64,000 nt of DNA, taken from Actinomyces sp. Marseille-P3109. GTDB taxonomy: Bacteria; Actinomycetota; Actinomycetes; Actinomycetales; Actinomycetaceae. Under the pieces are notes generated by a model that saw nothing but the letters and a program-made list of their open reading frames with translations, had not been told where the DNA came from and searched no databases. Location: contig NZ_OOHN01000008.1 of the NCBI RefSeq assembly GCF_900323545.1, positions 2,118,609-2,182,608 on the forward strand. Direction: 5' to 3'. This document shows, one piece after another, positions 10,218-19,327 of the stretch. Within the stretch, counting starts at the first letter, position 1. The number at the start of each line of letters is the position of its first letter. A program made the translations under genes and the position numbers.

Positions 10218-11078
10218 ATGAACAGCCAGCCGTATTCAGACAATTCGGACAGTTCAGGCAGGTCAGGCGGCTCAGCCGGCGCGGCCCGCTACACCCACGG
10301 CCACGGGGCGGCGGTCCTGAGCGCGCACGCGCGCCGCAGCGCTGCGGACTCGGCCGCCCATCTCCTCCCCCACCTGAGCGCTGGGATGGATCTGCTCGAC
10401 GTCGGCTGCGGGCCGGCGACCATCACCGCGGACCTCACCGAGTGCGTCACCCCGGGGCGGGTCGTCGCCCTGGATGCCGCGGCCGACGCCCTGGAGGCCG
10501 CTCGGGCAACGCTGAGCGAACGGGGCCTGTCCGAGCAGGTGGAGCTGAGCTGCGGGGACGTCATGGCGTTGCCTTTCGAGGACGGTTCCTTCGACGTCGT
10601 CCACGCCCACCAGGTCCTCCAGCACCTGGCGGACCCGGTGGGCGCCCTGGTGGAGATGCGGCGCCTCACCCGATCCGGCGGGATCGTGGCCGTGCGCGAC
10701 GCCGTCTACTCCGCCATGACCTGGTTCCCCGATCCCGAGGGCATGGAGCAGTGGCGCTCGGTCTACATGACCACCGCCCGAACCAACGGCGGCGAGCCCG
10801 ATGCCGGGAGCAGGCTGCTGTCCTGGGCCCGGGCGGCGGGCTTCACCGACGTGACGGCCTCAGCCTCCACCTGGTGCTACGCCACTCCCGCCGACCGGGC
10901 CTGGCAGTCGGAGACCTGGGCGCAGCGGTGCCTGACCTCCTTTGGGCCCCAGGCCGTCGACCTGGGGCTGGCGCGCGAAGCAGACCTGGAGACGATGGCC
11001 GAGGCGTGGCGGCAGTGGGGCGGCAGCGAGGACTCATGGTTCGTCGTCGTGCACGGCGAGGTCATTGCCCGCGTCTGA
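10218..11078 (+). CDS. SAM-dependent methyltransferase
   Basis: 286-aa class I methyltransferase. SAM-binding motif I is LLDVGCGPATIT (about residues 57-68), followed by VALDAAADALEAA and the post-motif DVVHAHQVLQHLADP typical of the UbiE/Methyltransf_11 group. The substrate cannot be read from the sequence; the closest style is small-molecule or quinone C/O-methyltransferases. Start at 10218 is chosen because GGAGGA sits 7 bases upstream; a Ser/Gly-rich N-terminal stretch precedes the fold. Transcribed alone, divergent from gdhA, and followed by a strong hairpin. Confidence 0.85.
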   Translation: MNSQPYSDNSDSSGRSGGSAGAARYTHGHGAAVLSAHARRSAADSAAHLLPHLSAGMDLLDVGCGPATITADLTECVTPGRVVALDAAADALEAARATLSERGLSEQVELSCGDVMALPFEDGSFDVVHAHQVLQHLADPVGALVEMRRLTRSGGIVAVRDAVYSAMTWFPDPEGMEQWRSVYMTTARTNGGEPDAGSRLLSWARAAGFTDVTASASTWCYATPADRAWQSETWAQRCLTSFGPQAVDLGLAREADLETMAEAWRQWGGSEDSWFVVVHGEVIARV

Positions 11079-11095
11079 CGTCGGATGCACGAGAG

Positions 11096-11126
11096 CGGCC
11101 GGCACCATGAGTCGTTGTGCCGGCCG
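11096..11126 (+). terminator. Hairpin after methyltransferase gene
   Basis: Perfect 10-bp arms CGGCCGGCAC (11096-11105) and GTGCCGGCCG (11117-11126) with an 11-nt loop, 18 bases after the stop. No U-tract. It may act for the methyltransferase gene and for the convergent pseudogene. Confidence 0.6.
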
Positions 11127-11246
11127 GTGAGGAGGGCGGCTCCGGCATCGGGCCCCGTCGGGGCCAGGACCGCCGCCCCCTGCGGCCGGTGAGGCAGTCG
11201 ACACCGCGATGTCCGCATCATGGTCACCGCGGCGCCGGGACGGGAA

Positions 11247-12202
11247 TCAGGCGCCGAGCCCCCAGATCGAGGCCGCGCCGGGCGCAGTGAAGCGGAAGCC
11301 GGAGGCGAGCAGCGCCTGGGGGACAGCGCGCTGGGAGGCACCGAGCAGCTCGGCGAGCATGCCGCCGATGCTGCCGGTACCGCCGGCCGCCCCGGTCCTC
11401 CCCGCCCGGTCCAGCAGGACCTGGGGCACCACCGCCATCGAGGGAGGGCCGCAGGCGCGGGACAGCAGCCGGTGGAGGTCGCGGTTGCGCAGAGGCTCGG
11501 GCGCGGTCAGGTTGACCGGTCCATGGACGTCGTCGTGCTCGATGGCCCATAGGAGACCGGCCGCGGCATCCTCCAGCCCGATCCACGGCTGCCACTGGTC
11601 GCCGCGGCCGGTCTCCTATGGGCCATCGAGCACCGGGACTGGACCGTGCGCAGCCCTGCCCGCGCCGCCGGGCCCGCGGCGGCCTCCCAGCGCTGGCACA
11701 GCTCGGACAGGAATCCCTCGCCCGGGCCGCACGCCTCGGTGAGGATCTCATCCCCCCGATCCCCGTAGAAGCCGGTGGCCGACCCACTCAGCAGGACCCC
11801 GGGCCGCCCCGCCGGGGGCAGGCCCGCGGCGACCCGGGCGATGAGGGCGGTGGTGGACAGGCGCGAGGCCGCGAGCGCGCGACGGCGCGCCGGTGTCCAG
11901 GGGCGCGGCGCGATCGGGGCGCCCGACAGGCACACCACGGCTCTGGCCCCCTCCAGGGCTCCGGGCGCCAGGAGGCGCTCGGCTGGGGCCCACCAGGCGT
12001 GCTCCCTACCGGAGGCATCGACCTCGATGCCCTCCCGCGGCGCTCGGCCCCGTCTGCTGCGGTGGAGGATCCGGATCCTCCAGCCGCTGTCCCGGGCAAT
12101 GTCCGCCAAGCGGGATCCGATGAGGCCCGCCCCGGCCACGACGAGCAGCCCCGGGCCGCTGCGCCGGCCGGGCGGTGCTGAGGGGATGCCATGAGTGCCC
12201 AT
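11247..12202 (-). pseudogene. TIGR01777/YfcH-type NAD-dependent epimerase, broken by a fold-back rearrangement
   Basis: The N-terminal part (from 12202) encodes a Rossmann fold with VVAGAGLIGSRL and the family segments VVCLSGAPIAPRPWTP, SGSATGFYGDRG and FLSELCQRWEAAA, up to GLRTVQSR near 11634. The family's C-terminal part is found in another frame: DQWQPWIGLEDAAAGLLWAIEH, then a stretch ending AVPQALLASGFRFTAPGA and a stop at 11247. The roughly 45 residues expected between them (the RTGIVL... region) are missing; in their place lies a 33-base inverted copy of the sequence just downstream. The gene is thus deleted, partly inverted and frameshifted, and should give no functional enzyme. A sequencing or assembly artefact at the palindrome is the alternative. 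Confidence 0.8.
11535..11633. repeat. 33-bp perfect inverted repeat inside epimerase pseudogene
   Basis: Arms 11535-11567 and 11601-11633 are perfect reverse complements of 33 bases around a 33-base spacer. Only the arm at 11535-11567 is in its proper coding context (encoding AAAGLLWAIEH on the minus strand). The other arm is an inverted copy inserted at the deletion junction. Confidence 0.95.
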
Positions 12203-12327
12203 TGACCCACTCTAAGCCCTCGGCCGGCCCCTGGGCCCGCCCGGCCCCGCCTGCGCCCCTGGCACCGACCCGAGGACAGGATGGGGCCCTCCGCCTCCCG
12301 GGTGAGGAGAGAAGGCACTCCTGGCCT

Positions 12328-13377
12328 ATGCTCAGTCCGATGCCCGCTCACACCGCCGATCGCCGCCCCGTCCCGTCCTCCTCGGTGATGGACCTGCTGG
12401 CCCTGCGCTCCGTCACAGAGCTGCACGTCGTACAACGTCACCTCCTGGATCCCGAGGTCCTGCGGACGGTAGCAGTGGTCGACCGGATCGGCGACCTGAC
12501 GCGTTTCAACGTCGCCGAGGTGCCCGAGCTCGCCCACGTCTCCAGCCCCGAGGAGCTTCTCACGCCCGATGAGCACGGCTGGGCGCTGGGGCACGCGCTG
12601 TCCCTGGCGGTCGAGCACGGGCAGCGCCTGTGGCTGAGCGAGGTGAACCCGCAGCAGCTGGTCCGGTTGCACGCGGTTCTGGGCGAGGACCTCGTCCACG
12701 TCGTCTCCTTGGACGAGGACTCCCTGGACGAGCCCAAGAGCGCCGGAGCTCCTGAGCCCGGCAGCGCCGGCCAAGGCAGCGAAGGCAGCGGCACCGTCGT
12801 CGTCGCCGTGAGCCCGCGCCGGCTGCTGGATGAGTGGGCCACCGGGACGCCTGCGCAGATCAACTACCTGCGCACCGTCCTGGAGGGCACGGACCCGTTG
12901 AGGGTCTCACGGCACACCCTGGCCGCACTGCGCGAGGCGGAGGTGGATCTGGTGCCCCGCGCCGGCATCGTCCGGATGCTGCACAACCCGCGTTTCCTCG
13001 CCTACGCCACGGTGTTCGTCTACTCCTCGCTGAGGGCGCTGCCGGCCACCTTCGCCCCCGGTTTCCAGGGCAACCCCTGGGTGCTGTGGACCATCGACAT
13101 CGTCACCGCCGTGCCCTACACGTGGGGCATCATCGCGATGGTGGCGGGCCGACGGCGTCGTATCCGCTTCGCCGGTTTCCTCGTCACCCTCATCACCTTC
13201 GTGGCGCCCTATGTGTACTTCTTCCTGGCGGGCGACGACGGCCATGGCCACGGCTACCCCCAATGGGTCGTCCTGGTGGTCATCGGCCTGGTGCTGAGCA
13301 CCTTCCTGCTCGAGGGCGGGCGCTGGCTGCGGGACGTGGCCGTCGCCCGTGGCCTGCGCGCCCCTCGGAAGGGCTGA
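12328..13377 (+). CDS. Four-helix membrane protein of unknown function
   Basis: 349 aa, not recognised. The soluble N-terminal half (about 1-215) includes an acidic Ser/Gly-rich stretch (LDEDSLDEPKSAGAPEPGS). The C-terminal half has four predicted membrane helices around FLAYATVFVYSSLRALPA, WVLWTIDIVTAVPYTWGII, IRFAGFLVTLITFVAPYVYFF and WVVLVVIGLVLSTFLL, with a HGHGYP loop before the last. The ATG at 12328 is used; the one at 12340 is equally possible and neither has a close Shine-Dalgarno site. It is divergent from the epimerase pseudogene and convergent with the phosphatidyltransferase gene, so it is probably a single-gene unit. Confidence 0.7.
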   Translation: MLSPMPAHTADRRPVPSSSVMDLLALRSVTELHVVQRHLLDPEVLRTVAVVDRIGDLTRFNVAEVPELAHVSSPEELLTPDEHGWALGHALSLAVEHGQRLWLSEVNPQQLVRLHAVLGEDLVHVVSLDEDSLDEPKSAGAPEPGSAGQGSEGSGTVVVAVSPRRLLDEWATGTPAQINYLRTVLEGTDPLRVSRHTLAALREAEVDLVPRAGIVRMLHNPRFLAYATVFVYSSLRALPATFAPGFQGNPWVLWTIDIVTAVPYTWGIIAMVAGRRRRIRFAGFLVTLITFVAPYVYFFLAGDDGHGHGYPQWVVLVVIGLVLSTFLLEGGRWLRDVAVARGLRAPRKG

Positions 13378-13460
13378 CGACGGCCCTGCGGGTACGACGA
13401 AGCTGCCAGCCGCCGTGATGGCTGGGTGGCCGCTGTGCAGTCAGGAGTCTGCCGAGGGTG

Positions 13461-14225
13461 TCACGAGGAGGCGGAGCCAGCGGGCGCTGTATCCGGTTCT
13501 GCGTTCGGCTCGGCGCCGCGGATCGAACGCAGAACCCCGGCGAGCAGGAACCACCCGCCGGAGACGACGATGACCGCGACCAGGCTGAGGGGACGGTGTG
13601 GGTAGGTCGCCACGAGCCAGCAGGTGGCCAGGAACCATACCGCCACCGCGGCGATGTTGAGGGTGCGGAAGCGCTTGACGCGGGCCGGGTGCGCGTAGTG
13701 CGTGGGCACGAGGGTGAGCACCACGAAGACGAGGGTGATAATGATGTTGGCGGCTGCCGGGGTCTGGAGCACGTAGAACATGAGGGCCACGATGTTCCAG
13801 GCCGCCGGGAAGCCCACGAAGTAGTAATCGGTGGACTTCCACTGCTTGTTGGCGTAGCAGAACATCGACGAGCTCAGGATGAGGGCCATGAGCAGGCCAG
13901 CCACCAGCCTGGGCCCCATCGGCAGGGCCACGTACATGAAGACCGCCGGGATGAAGGTCCAGGTGAGGTAGTCGACGACGATGTCGACGATGCCGCCGTC
14001 GAACCAGGGGATGATCTCGGAGACCTTGGCACGCCGGGCCAGGGTGCCGTCCACACCATCGACGACGAGGGCGACGAGGAGCCAGAACCACATCCAGGCG
14101 AACTCCCGGCGAGGGTGGATGGTGGCCAGCATGGCCAGACTGGCCCATACCAGTCCCGACATGGTCAAGATGTGCACTGCCCAGGCGGCGACACGGGCAT
14201 GTGCCGGGTGCTGCGCCGTCGACAC
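13461..14225 (-). CDS. pcs: CDP-alcohol phosphatidyltransferase, phosphatidylcholine synthase-like
   Basis: 254-aa integral membrane enzyme. It carries the CDP-alcohol phosphotransferase signature DGVDGTLARRAKVSEIIPWF continuing into DGGIVDIVVDYLTW, matching D-G-x2-D-G-x2-A-R, G-x3-D-x3-D. The preceding AVHILTMSGLVWASLAML and following FIPAVFMYVALPMGP resemble Pcs of Sinorhizobium and Pseudomonas rather than PgsA or PssA. Pcs condenses CDP-diacylglycerol with choline to give phosphatidylcholine in one step, using external choline. Roughly seven hydrophobic segments. Other CDP-alcohol acceptors cannot be excluded, so the substrate is an inference from motif spacing. Confidence 0.75.
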   Translation of the reverse strand: MSTAQHPAHARVAAWAVHILTMSGLVWASLAMLATIHPRREFAWMWFWLLVALVVDGVDGTLARRAKVSEIIPWFDGGIVDIVVDYLTWTFIPAVFMYVALPMGPRLVAGLLMALILSSSMFCYANKQWKSTDYYFVGFPAAWNIVALMFYVLQTPAAANIIITLVFVVLTLVPTHYAHPARVKRFRTLNIAAVAVWFLATCWLVATYPHRPLSLVAVIVVSGGWFLLAGVLRSIRGAEPNAEPDTAPAGSASS

Positions 14226-14368
14226 AAACGTCCCCTCTCGGTGGATGAACTGATGGCGGGAAGTCTATGCGGTTCACAGCCTGAGCACATATCCGCGCGG
14301 GTCGCTCTCACCATGAACGCGCACGGGCCTCCGAGCGCCCCGAGCTGAGCACGCCGTTGCCCCTGAAA

Positions 14369-14406
14369 CGGTGTGTCCCCACACCTGCTGGTACGGGGAC
14401 ACACCG
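14369..14406 (-). terminator. Hairpin terminator after the WD40 gene
   Basis: Perfect 12-bp arms CGGTGTGTCCCC (14369-14380) and GGGGACACACCG (14395-14406) around a 14-nt loop, followed on the minus strand by a short TTT. It lies 38 bp past the stop at 14444. Confidence 0.75.
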
Positions 14407-14443
14407 GGCTGCTGGGCGCCCGCGGGCGCTCACAGGAGATGAC

Positions 14444-17400
14444 TCACATGCTCACGTGGCGGAAGTCGAAGGGGTAGATCCCCATGGGGTTCCAGTGGGC
14501 GACGAGCCGTGCCCCGGTGGACGCACCGTGGGCCCACAGCTCGCTGGCGATGACGACGCCGCCGCCCTCCAGCTCGCTCAGGCTCAGGCGGTGGTGGTCG
14601 TCGACGTAGTCGTCGGCCTGCTCCACCGGGTAGAGGGTCAGGTCGGAGGCGGGTGCGGAGAGCCCGGCCAGCTGCTCGTCGAGTCCGGCCAGGTCGTTGC
14701 CGGCGATCCCGTAGCGGCTCGCCAGCTCGTTGACGTCACGGCGCGCGATGGCGGCGACGAACTCCTGGACCTCGGTGTAGATCCGACGGCGCAGCTCCTC
14801 GTCCCCCCAGGGGATCGGGGCCGGCTCCTCGGGTGCGTCCGCGGTGCCGGCGACGGGCTCGGCGGAGCCGGCCGCGGTCTCATCGGTCTCACCGGGCCGT
14901 CCGACGACGGGCTCGGCGGGGGCGGCCTCCACCGCACGGCCCTCGGGCTGGTCCTCGGGAGTCGAGGCGGTCGACGCGGAGGCGGGCTCGGAGCCGGAGG
15001 CGCCCCGAGCCTCAGGGGCCGCCGCGTCAGCCGCGGGCGGCACCGCGCCCTCGACGGAGGCGGCGTACCAGGGAACCTCCGTCTGCACCGGCTCGCCGGA
15101 CTCCTCGGGGGCATCCATCGTGGTCTGCTCACCGACGTGGCCGACGGCGTCGGCAGGGGTCCGAGCGGAGACCGCCACGTTCTCCCAGGCCTCACCGGAG
15201 GAGGCCGTCGGCTGCTGCGCAGGGGCGACGGGGACACCCTCCCGGCCCGACTCGGGCTGGTCGGGGTAAGCCACGGTCTCACCGGTGGGAGCGGCCACGG
15301 GCTCACCGCCGGCGTGCTCGACGGTGGGAATCGCCACCGGCTCGTAGCCCGACTCGGCCGGCCCGGAGGGGGCGACCCGTGCGGGCTCAGCCGCGTCCGA
15401 TGCCACCGCAGGGGTCTCCGTGGCAACCGCCTCCGTGCCCGACTCGGGCGGGGTCTGGGCGGTGGCGGCCGCGTGCCGGGCCCTGCGCAAGGCAGCGGCC
15501 GATCCTGTCTGCGGCGATGGGGAGGCGGGCGTCTCGACGGCGCTCTCAGTGGCGGCCTCAGCTCCGGCCTCAGTGGGGACCTGAGCCTCCGGCGCCTCGG
15601 CACCGGCCTCGTTCGCGACCGGGGCCGCGACAGGAGCAGCAGGCGTCTCGACCATCGACGGCGTCGTCGCGGCGGGCGCCGTCACCTCGCCGTCCACGAG
15701 GCCCTGGTCGACGGGGAAGGGCTGGACGAGGAGGGTCTCACCCGTCGGCGCGGCGACCGGCTCGGTCTCGACCTGCTCGGCGCTGTGCTCCGGGACCTGC
15801 TCAGCCGGCTGCCCGGAGGCCGGTACGGCCTCGGCCGGCGTGTGGACGGCGGTTGCACCGTGCCGGACCTGCCCGGCAGCGGTCGCATCCTCCGTTTCGG
15901 GAACGGAGACCGGGGTGGCGATCGCGGCCTCGTCGGGGGCCTCCTCACCGGGGGCGGACTCGCCCGCCCCCGCGACGGACTCCGCAGTAGCCTCGGCGAG
16001 GAACTCGGCGGAGGTCTCAGAAGCGGCCTCGGACACAGCGTCCTTGGACGTACCGTCGGCGGCCGAGGGGACGGCCTCAGAGACCCCCTCCGCATCGGCC
16101 GACGCGGCGGAGACCGACGACGACACGGACGCGTCAGAGGAGGCCGGAGCCGCCGGCTGCTCGCCGGGCTCCGCAGGCTCCGATTCAGTGGGCTCCGCAG
16201 GCCCGGTGGCCTCGGCGACCTCAGCGGGTTCGGTGGGTTCTCCGCCTTCAGGCGCCTGAGGCGCCTCAGCGGCCTCCTCGGACTCCTCCGCGGCCGACCC
16301 GGCGGCGACATGGGGCACCGGGTTCGGATCGATGTACTGGCGCCGCTCCACGCCCACCCGGGTGAGCTGGCCGGCGAGGATCTCGGGACGGCCGAGGTAG
16401 TCCCAGACCTCGCCGGGCCCCGAGCGCAGACTCAGGGAGGGGGCGTCGAGGATGGCGACCCCGCCATCGGGCAGGAAGCACAGGAACAGGCCGGTCATCT
16501 CGCCGGTGGTGGCGTCCCACAGGCGCGCGGTGCCGTCCTCGGATCCGGTGAGGATCCGGGTGCCGTCGGGGCTCCACTGGGCGTCGGTGACGCCGAAGCG
16601 GTGGCCGGCCAGGGACAGGACGACCTTGCCGGAGACCTCGTCCCACACGCGCACGACACCGTCGTCGAAGCCGGCCAGGACCCGGGCGCCATCGGGGCTC
16701 CACGCGTAGGAGCGGACCATGGCGCCCTCATCGCGCAGCGTCACGAGCTCGCCGGAGGTGATGACGTCCCAGACGTGGGCGGCGCCGTCGGCGCTGCCGG
16801 TGACGACCCGGGGGCCGCCTTGGGTCCACACGACGTCGCGCACCCAGTTGCCGGTATAGGTGTGGATGACCTCGCCGGTGGTGGCATCCCAGATGCGGGC
16901 GGTCCCGTCCTGGGAGCCGGTCAGCACGCGCTGGCCGTTGGGACTCCAGGCCACCGAGGTGATCATGTCGCGGTGGCCCTCGAGCGTGAGGAGGCGCTCG
17001 CCGCGGGCGGCGTCCCAGATCGCGGCGCGGTCGTCGCCCAGGCCGGAGAGGATGCGCTCGCTGTCCGGGCTCCAGGCGACGTCGTTGACGTCGTCCTCGC
17101 CGGCGGTCAGGGCCTGGACGACGTCGCCGGTGGCGGCGTCGAGGATGAGGACGCGCGGTGAGAGATAGGAGGAGGTGGCCAGGCGGGTGCCGTCGGGGCT
17201 CCAGACGACCTCACTCAGCTCACGGGCACCGCTGTCCACCGTCAGCCGCGGCTCGCCGGTGGCGGCGTCCCAGACGCGGTTGCCGCCGATCTTGGCACCA
17301 ATGGTGATCCTCGAACCGTCGGGGCTCCAGGAGACGGTCTCGACGGAGTTGCCGGCCCCCAGGACCAGCTGGGTCTGGCCGGTGGCGGCGTCCCAGACCC

Positions 17401-18367
17401 GCACGGTGTCGTCGTGCGAGCCGGTGGCCACGCGGCGAGAGTCCGGGCTCCAGGCCAGGGAGCAGGCCCACTGGCTGTGACCGCGCAGGCTGAACAACTC
17501 CTCGCCGGTGGCGGCGTCCCAGATGTGGGCGGTGGTGCCGGAGATGTCGTCAGTGACGATGCGGCCGCCATCAGGGCTCCAGGAGACCACGCTCACCCAG
17601 CGGCGTTCGCGGCCGTGGAGGCTGAGGATCTCCTCGCCGGTGGCGGCGTCCCAGACCCGGGGCTCGGCCGAGTCGAAGGCGGTGATGATGCGGCGCGAGT
17701 CCGGGCTCCACGACAGTCCGGTCATCGGCTCGATGGGGCCGACGTGAGTCGGTGTGCCGTCGGGGCCCATCGCTCCACCGCGGCCCACGAAGGCCATGGG
17801 GCCCACGCGCAGCAGCTCGGTGCCGGTGGTGACGTCCCAGACCCGGGCGGTGCCGTCGTCGGAGGCGGTGGCCACGCGGGTCCCGTCGGGGCTCCAGGCC
17901 ACCGCGGTGAGGTGGTCGGTGTGTCCGGACAGGGTGCGCACCACCTGGCCGCCGGAGGCGTCCCAGATGCGGGCCGAGGCGTCGTCGAAGCTGGTGAGGA
18001 TGCGGGTGGAGTCGGGGCTCCAGGCCACCGCCCCGCCGACACCGGAACCACCGACGCCCAGGGTCAGCAGGTCGGCGCCGGTGGTCGCGTCCCAGACGCG
18101 CACGCTGTGATCCTCCGCCGCGGTGAGGAGGCGCGTGCCGTCAGGGCTCCAGGCCACCGCACTGATGGACAGACTGGGGCCCGCGAGCGCGAACAGCTCG
18201 ATGCCGCTGTTCGCGTCCCAGACACGGGCCGTGCCGTCATGCGATCCGGACAGGAGCCGCGTCCCATCCGGGCTCCAGGCCACTCCCCACAGTGCGTCGA
18301 AGTGGCCGGCATACAGTGACACCTCGCGAGGGTCGATCGTCCCCGAGGTCTCTGAAGGCACAGTCAT
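14444..18367 (-). CDS. Large WD40-repeat protein with long disordered region and C-terminal domain
   Basis: 1307 aa. Residues ~20-640 hold 14 WD40 repeats recognisable by WSPDGTR...D.TARVWDA.TGE, enough for two seven-bladed propellers. Residues ~690-1180 are an Ala/Glu/Pro/Ser/Thr/Val-rich, almost aromatic-free stretch, probably disordered. The C-terminal ~120 residues (from WGDEELRRRIYTEVQEFVAAI to WNPMGIYPFDFRHVSM) look like a compact folded domain of unknown type. No signal peptide or membrane segment, so probably cytoplasmic; the propellers suggest a protein-interaction scaffold. Transcribed alone with its own terminator. The propeller is a confident call; the role is unknown. Confidence 0.9.
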   Translation of the reverse strand: MTVPSETSGTIDPREVSLYAGHFDALWGVAWSPDGTRLLSGSHDGTARVWDANSGIELFALAGPSLSISAVAWSPDGTRLLTAAEDHSVRVWDATTGADLLTLGVGGSGVGGAVAWSPDSTRILTSFDDASARIWDASGGQVVRTLSGHTDHLTAVAWSPDGTRVATASDDGTARVWDVTTGTELLRVGPMAFVGRGGAMGPDGTPTHVGPIEPMTGLSWSPDSRRIITAFDSAEPRVWDAATGEEILSLHGRERRWVSVVSWSPDGGRIVTDDISGTTAHIWDAATGEELFSLRGHSQWACSLAWSPDSRRVATGSHDDTVRVWDAATGQTQLVLGAGNSVETVSWSPDGSRITIGAKIGGNRVWDAATGEPRLTVDSGARELSEVVWSPDGTRLATSSYLSPRVLILDAATGDVVQALTAGEDDVNDVAWSPDSERILSGLGDDRAAIWDAARGERLLTLEGHRDMITSVAWSPNGQRVLTGSQDGTARIWDATTGEVIHTYTGNWVRDVVWTQGGPRVVTGSADGAAHVWDVITSGELVTLRDEGAMVRSYAWSPDGARVLAGFDDGVVRVWDEVSGKVVLSLAGHRFGVTDAQWSPDGTRILTGSEDGTARLWDATTGEMTGLFLCFLPDGGVAILDAPSLSLRSGPGEVWDYLGRPEILAGQLTRVGVERRQYIDPNPVPHVAAGSAAEESEEAAEAPQAPEGGEPTEPAEVAEATGPAEPTESEPAEPGEQPAAPASSDASVSSSVSAASADAEGVSEAVPSAADGTSKDAVSEAASETSAEFLAEATAESVAGAGESAPGEEAPDEAAIATPVSVPETEDATAAGQVRHGATAVHTPAEAVPASGQPAEQVPEHSAEQVETEPVAAPTGETLLVQPFPVDQGLVDGEVTAPAATTPSMVETPAAPVAAPVANEAGAEAPEAQVPTEAGAEAATESAVETPASPSPQTGSAAALRRARHAAATAQTPPESGTEAVATETPAVASDAAEPARVAPSGPAESGYEPVAIPTVEHAGGEPVAAPTGETVAYPDQPESGREGVPVAPAQQPTASSGEAWENVAVSARTPADAVGHVGEQTTMDAPEESGEPVQTEVPWYAASVEGAVPPAADAAAPEARGASGSEPASASTASTPEDQPEGRAVEAAPAEPVVGRPGETDETAAGSAEPVAGTADAPEEPAPIPWGDEELRRRIYTEVQEFVAAIARRDVNELASRYGIAGNDLAGLDEQLAGLSAPASDLTLYPVEQADDYVDDHHRLSLSELEGGGVVIASELWAHGASTGARLVAHWNPMGIYPFDFRHVSM

Positions 18368-18872
18368 GGTTGAAGTCTAGAGATCTCTGCGAGATATCTG
18401 CGGCATCTTGAGCCGATGGCGAGCAGTTACCTGAGTGATATCTGGCAAATCCGGGGCTGAGAGGGCGCCACGCCGGGCGCGCGACACGCGGTAGCGGCCT
18501 CTTTGGCGCCGCACCGAGCCACCCGGGCGGGCGCGCGCAGAGCCGAAGCGACCGACGCGCGCCAACGCGTCGGCCGTTTCGATATCTCCCCGAGACACCC
18601 GGACATTTATCGACGGGTGCCGCCGAGGGCGTCGTGGCGGGCGTCGTCGGCGGGCTCGAGCCACTCGTGGGAAGGGGCCTCGCCGGGCACACCCAGGGCG
18701 ATGCGGGAGAGCCGGGAGTCGACCAGGCACGGCCGGCACCGTCGTCGGGCGGCCGTCTCCAACCTGGGTAGGAAGCGCGCCGAGCCCCGCCCTCCTTTGG
18801 ATGGATATGGGTCGTCGGAGAATCATTCGGCGGCCCGATGTCCCACGGGCCGCGATCACGCAGGCTGGAGTC
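18368..18872. other. Intergenic region upstream of the WD40 gene
   Basis: About 505 bp with no supported gene. Near the WD40 start lie a perfect palindrome AGAGATCTCT (18379-18388) and AGATATCT (18392-18399), with further GATATCT words around 18438 and 18584. These could be regulator sites or promoter parts of the WD40 gene. The rest shows nothing recognisable. Confidence 0.35.
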
Positions 18873-19061
18873 ATGACCGCGATCACGACCTCCCGCCCCA
18901 TGAGCCACGAGCTCGACCCCGCCGGCGAGCCCCTCGGACGTCGTTGGCTCAAGAACATCCTGACCGCCGCCCTTGCCGGCATTCTCTGCCTCGTGCTCAT
19001 CGGCGTCACACGCACCGCGTCCGCGCTCATCACCGGCGGGAGCGCGAAGGCCGGGCGGTAG
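18873..19061 (+). CDS. Small single-span membrane protein
   Basis: 62 aa, unknown. MTAITTSRPMSHELDPAGEPLGRRWLKN is followed by one hydrophobic segment (ILTAALAGILCLVLIGV) and a short tail ending GGSAKAGR. GGAG lies four bases before the ATG, and a good rho-independent terminator (19230-19257) follows on the same strand, which supports a real short transcript. An upstream in-frame ATG at 18801 has no ribosome site. No homologous family recognised. Confidence 0.5.
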   Translation: MTAITTSRPMSHELDPAGEPLGRRWLKNILTAALAGILCLVLIGVTRTASALITGGSAKAGR

Positions 19062-19229
19062 GCGCCGCCTTCCTATCCGTTTCACCAAGGCCCCGCTCCC
19101 CTACCCGGCTTACAGGGCACGCCTTGATCTGGGTGGCGCCGGCGCACCAAGGCCTCCGCCCCGACCTCCGCAACAGGCACCGGACGGGGACATTCCACGC
19201 GTCGGGGAGCGTTCTGCCCCGGCGGGGAC

Positions 19230-19257
19230 AACCCGCACGTGCAGGTGCGGGTTTTCT
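19230..19257 (+). terminator. Rho-independent terminator
   Basis: Perfect 9-bp arms AACCCGCAC (19230-19238) and GTGCGGGTT (19245-19253) with a 6-nt loop, followed by TTCT; within GC-rich DNA this is the most canonical intrinsic terminator of the region. The AA/TT ends make it usable on both strands: for the small membrane protein gene (+) and for the VOC gene ending at 19328 (-). Confidence 0.75.
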
Positions 19258-19327
19258 GTCACCGCACCCGTAAAAGGCCCCCGTCGACGGAGGGAGGTCG
19301 ACGGCGAGTGTGAGGCCGCGGACAGGC

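Noticed and set aside
14357..17161. 934-codon open frame on the plus strand
   Set aside because: Antisense shadow of the WD40 gene: Gly/Leu/Arg-biased translation with no domain, caused by high-GC codon bias.
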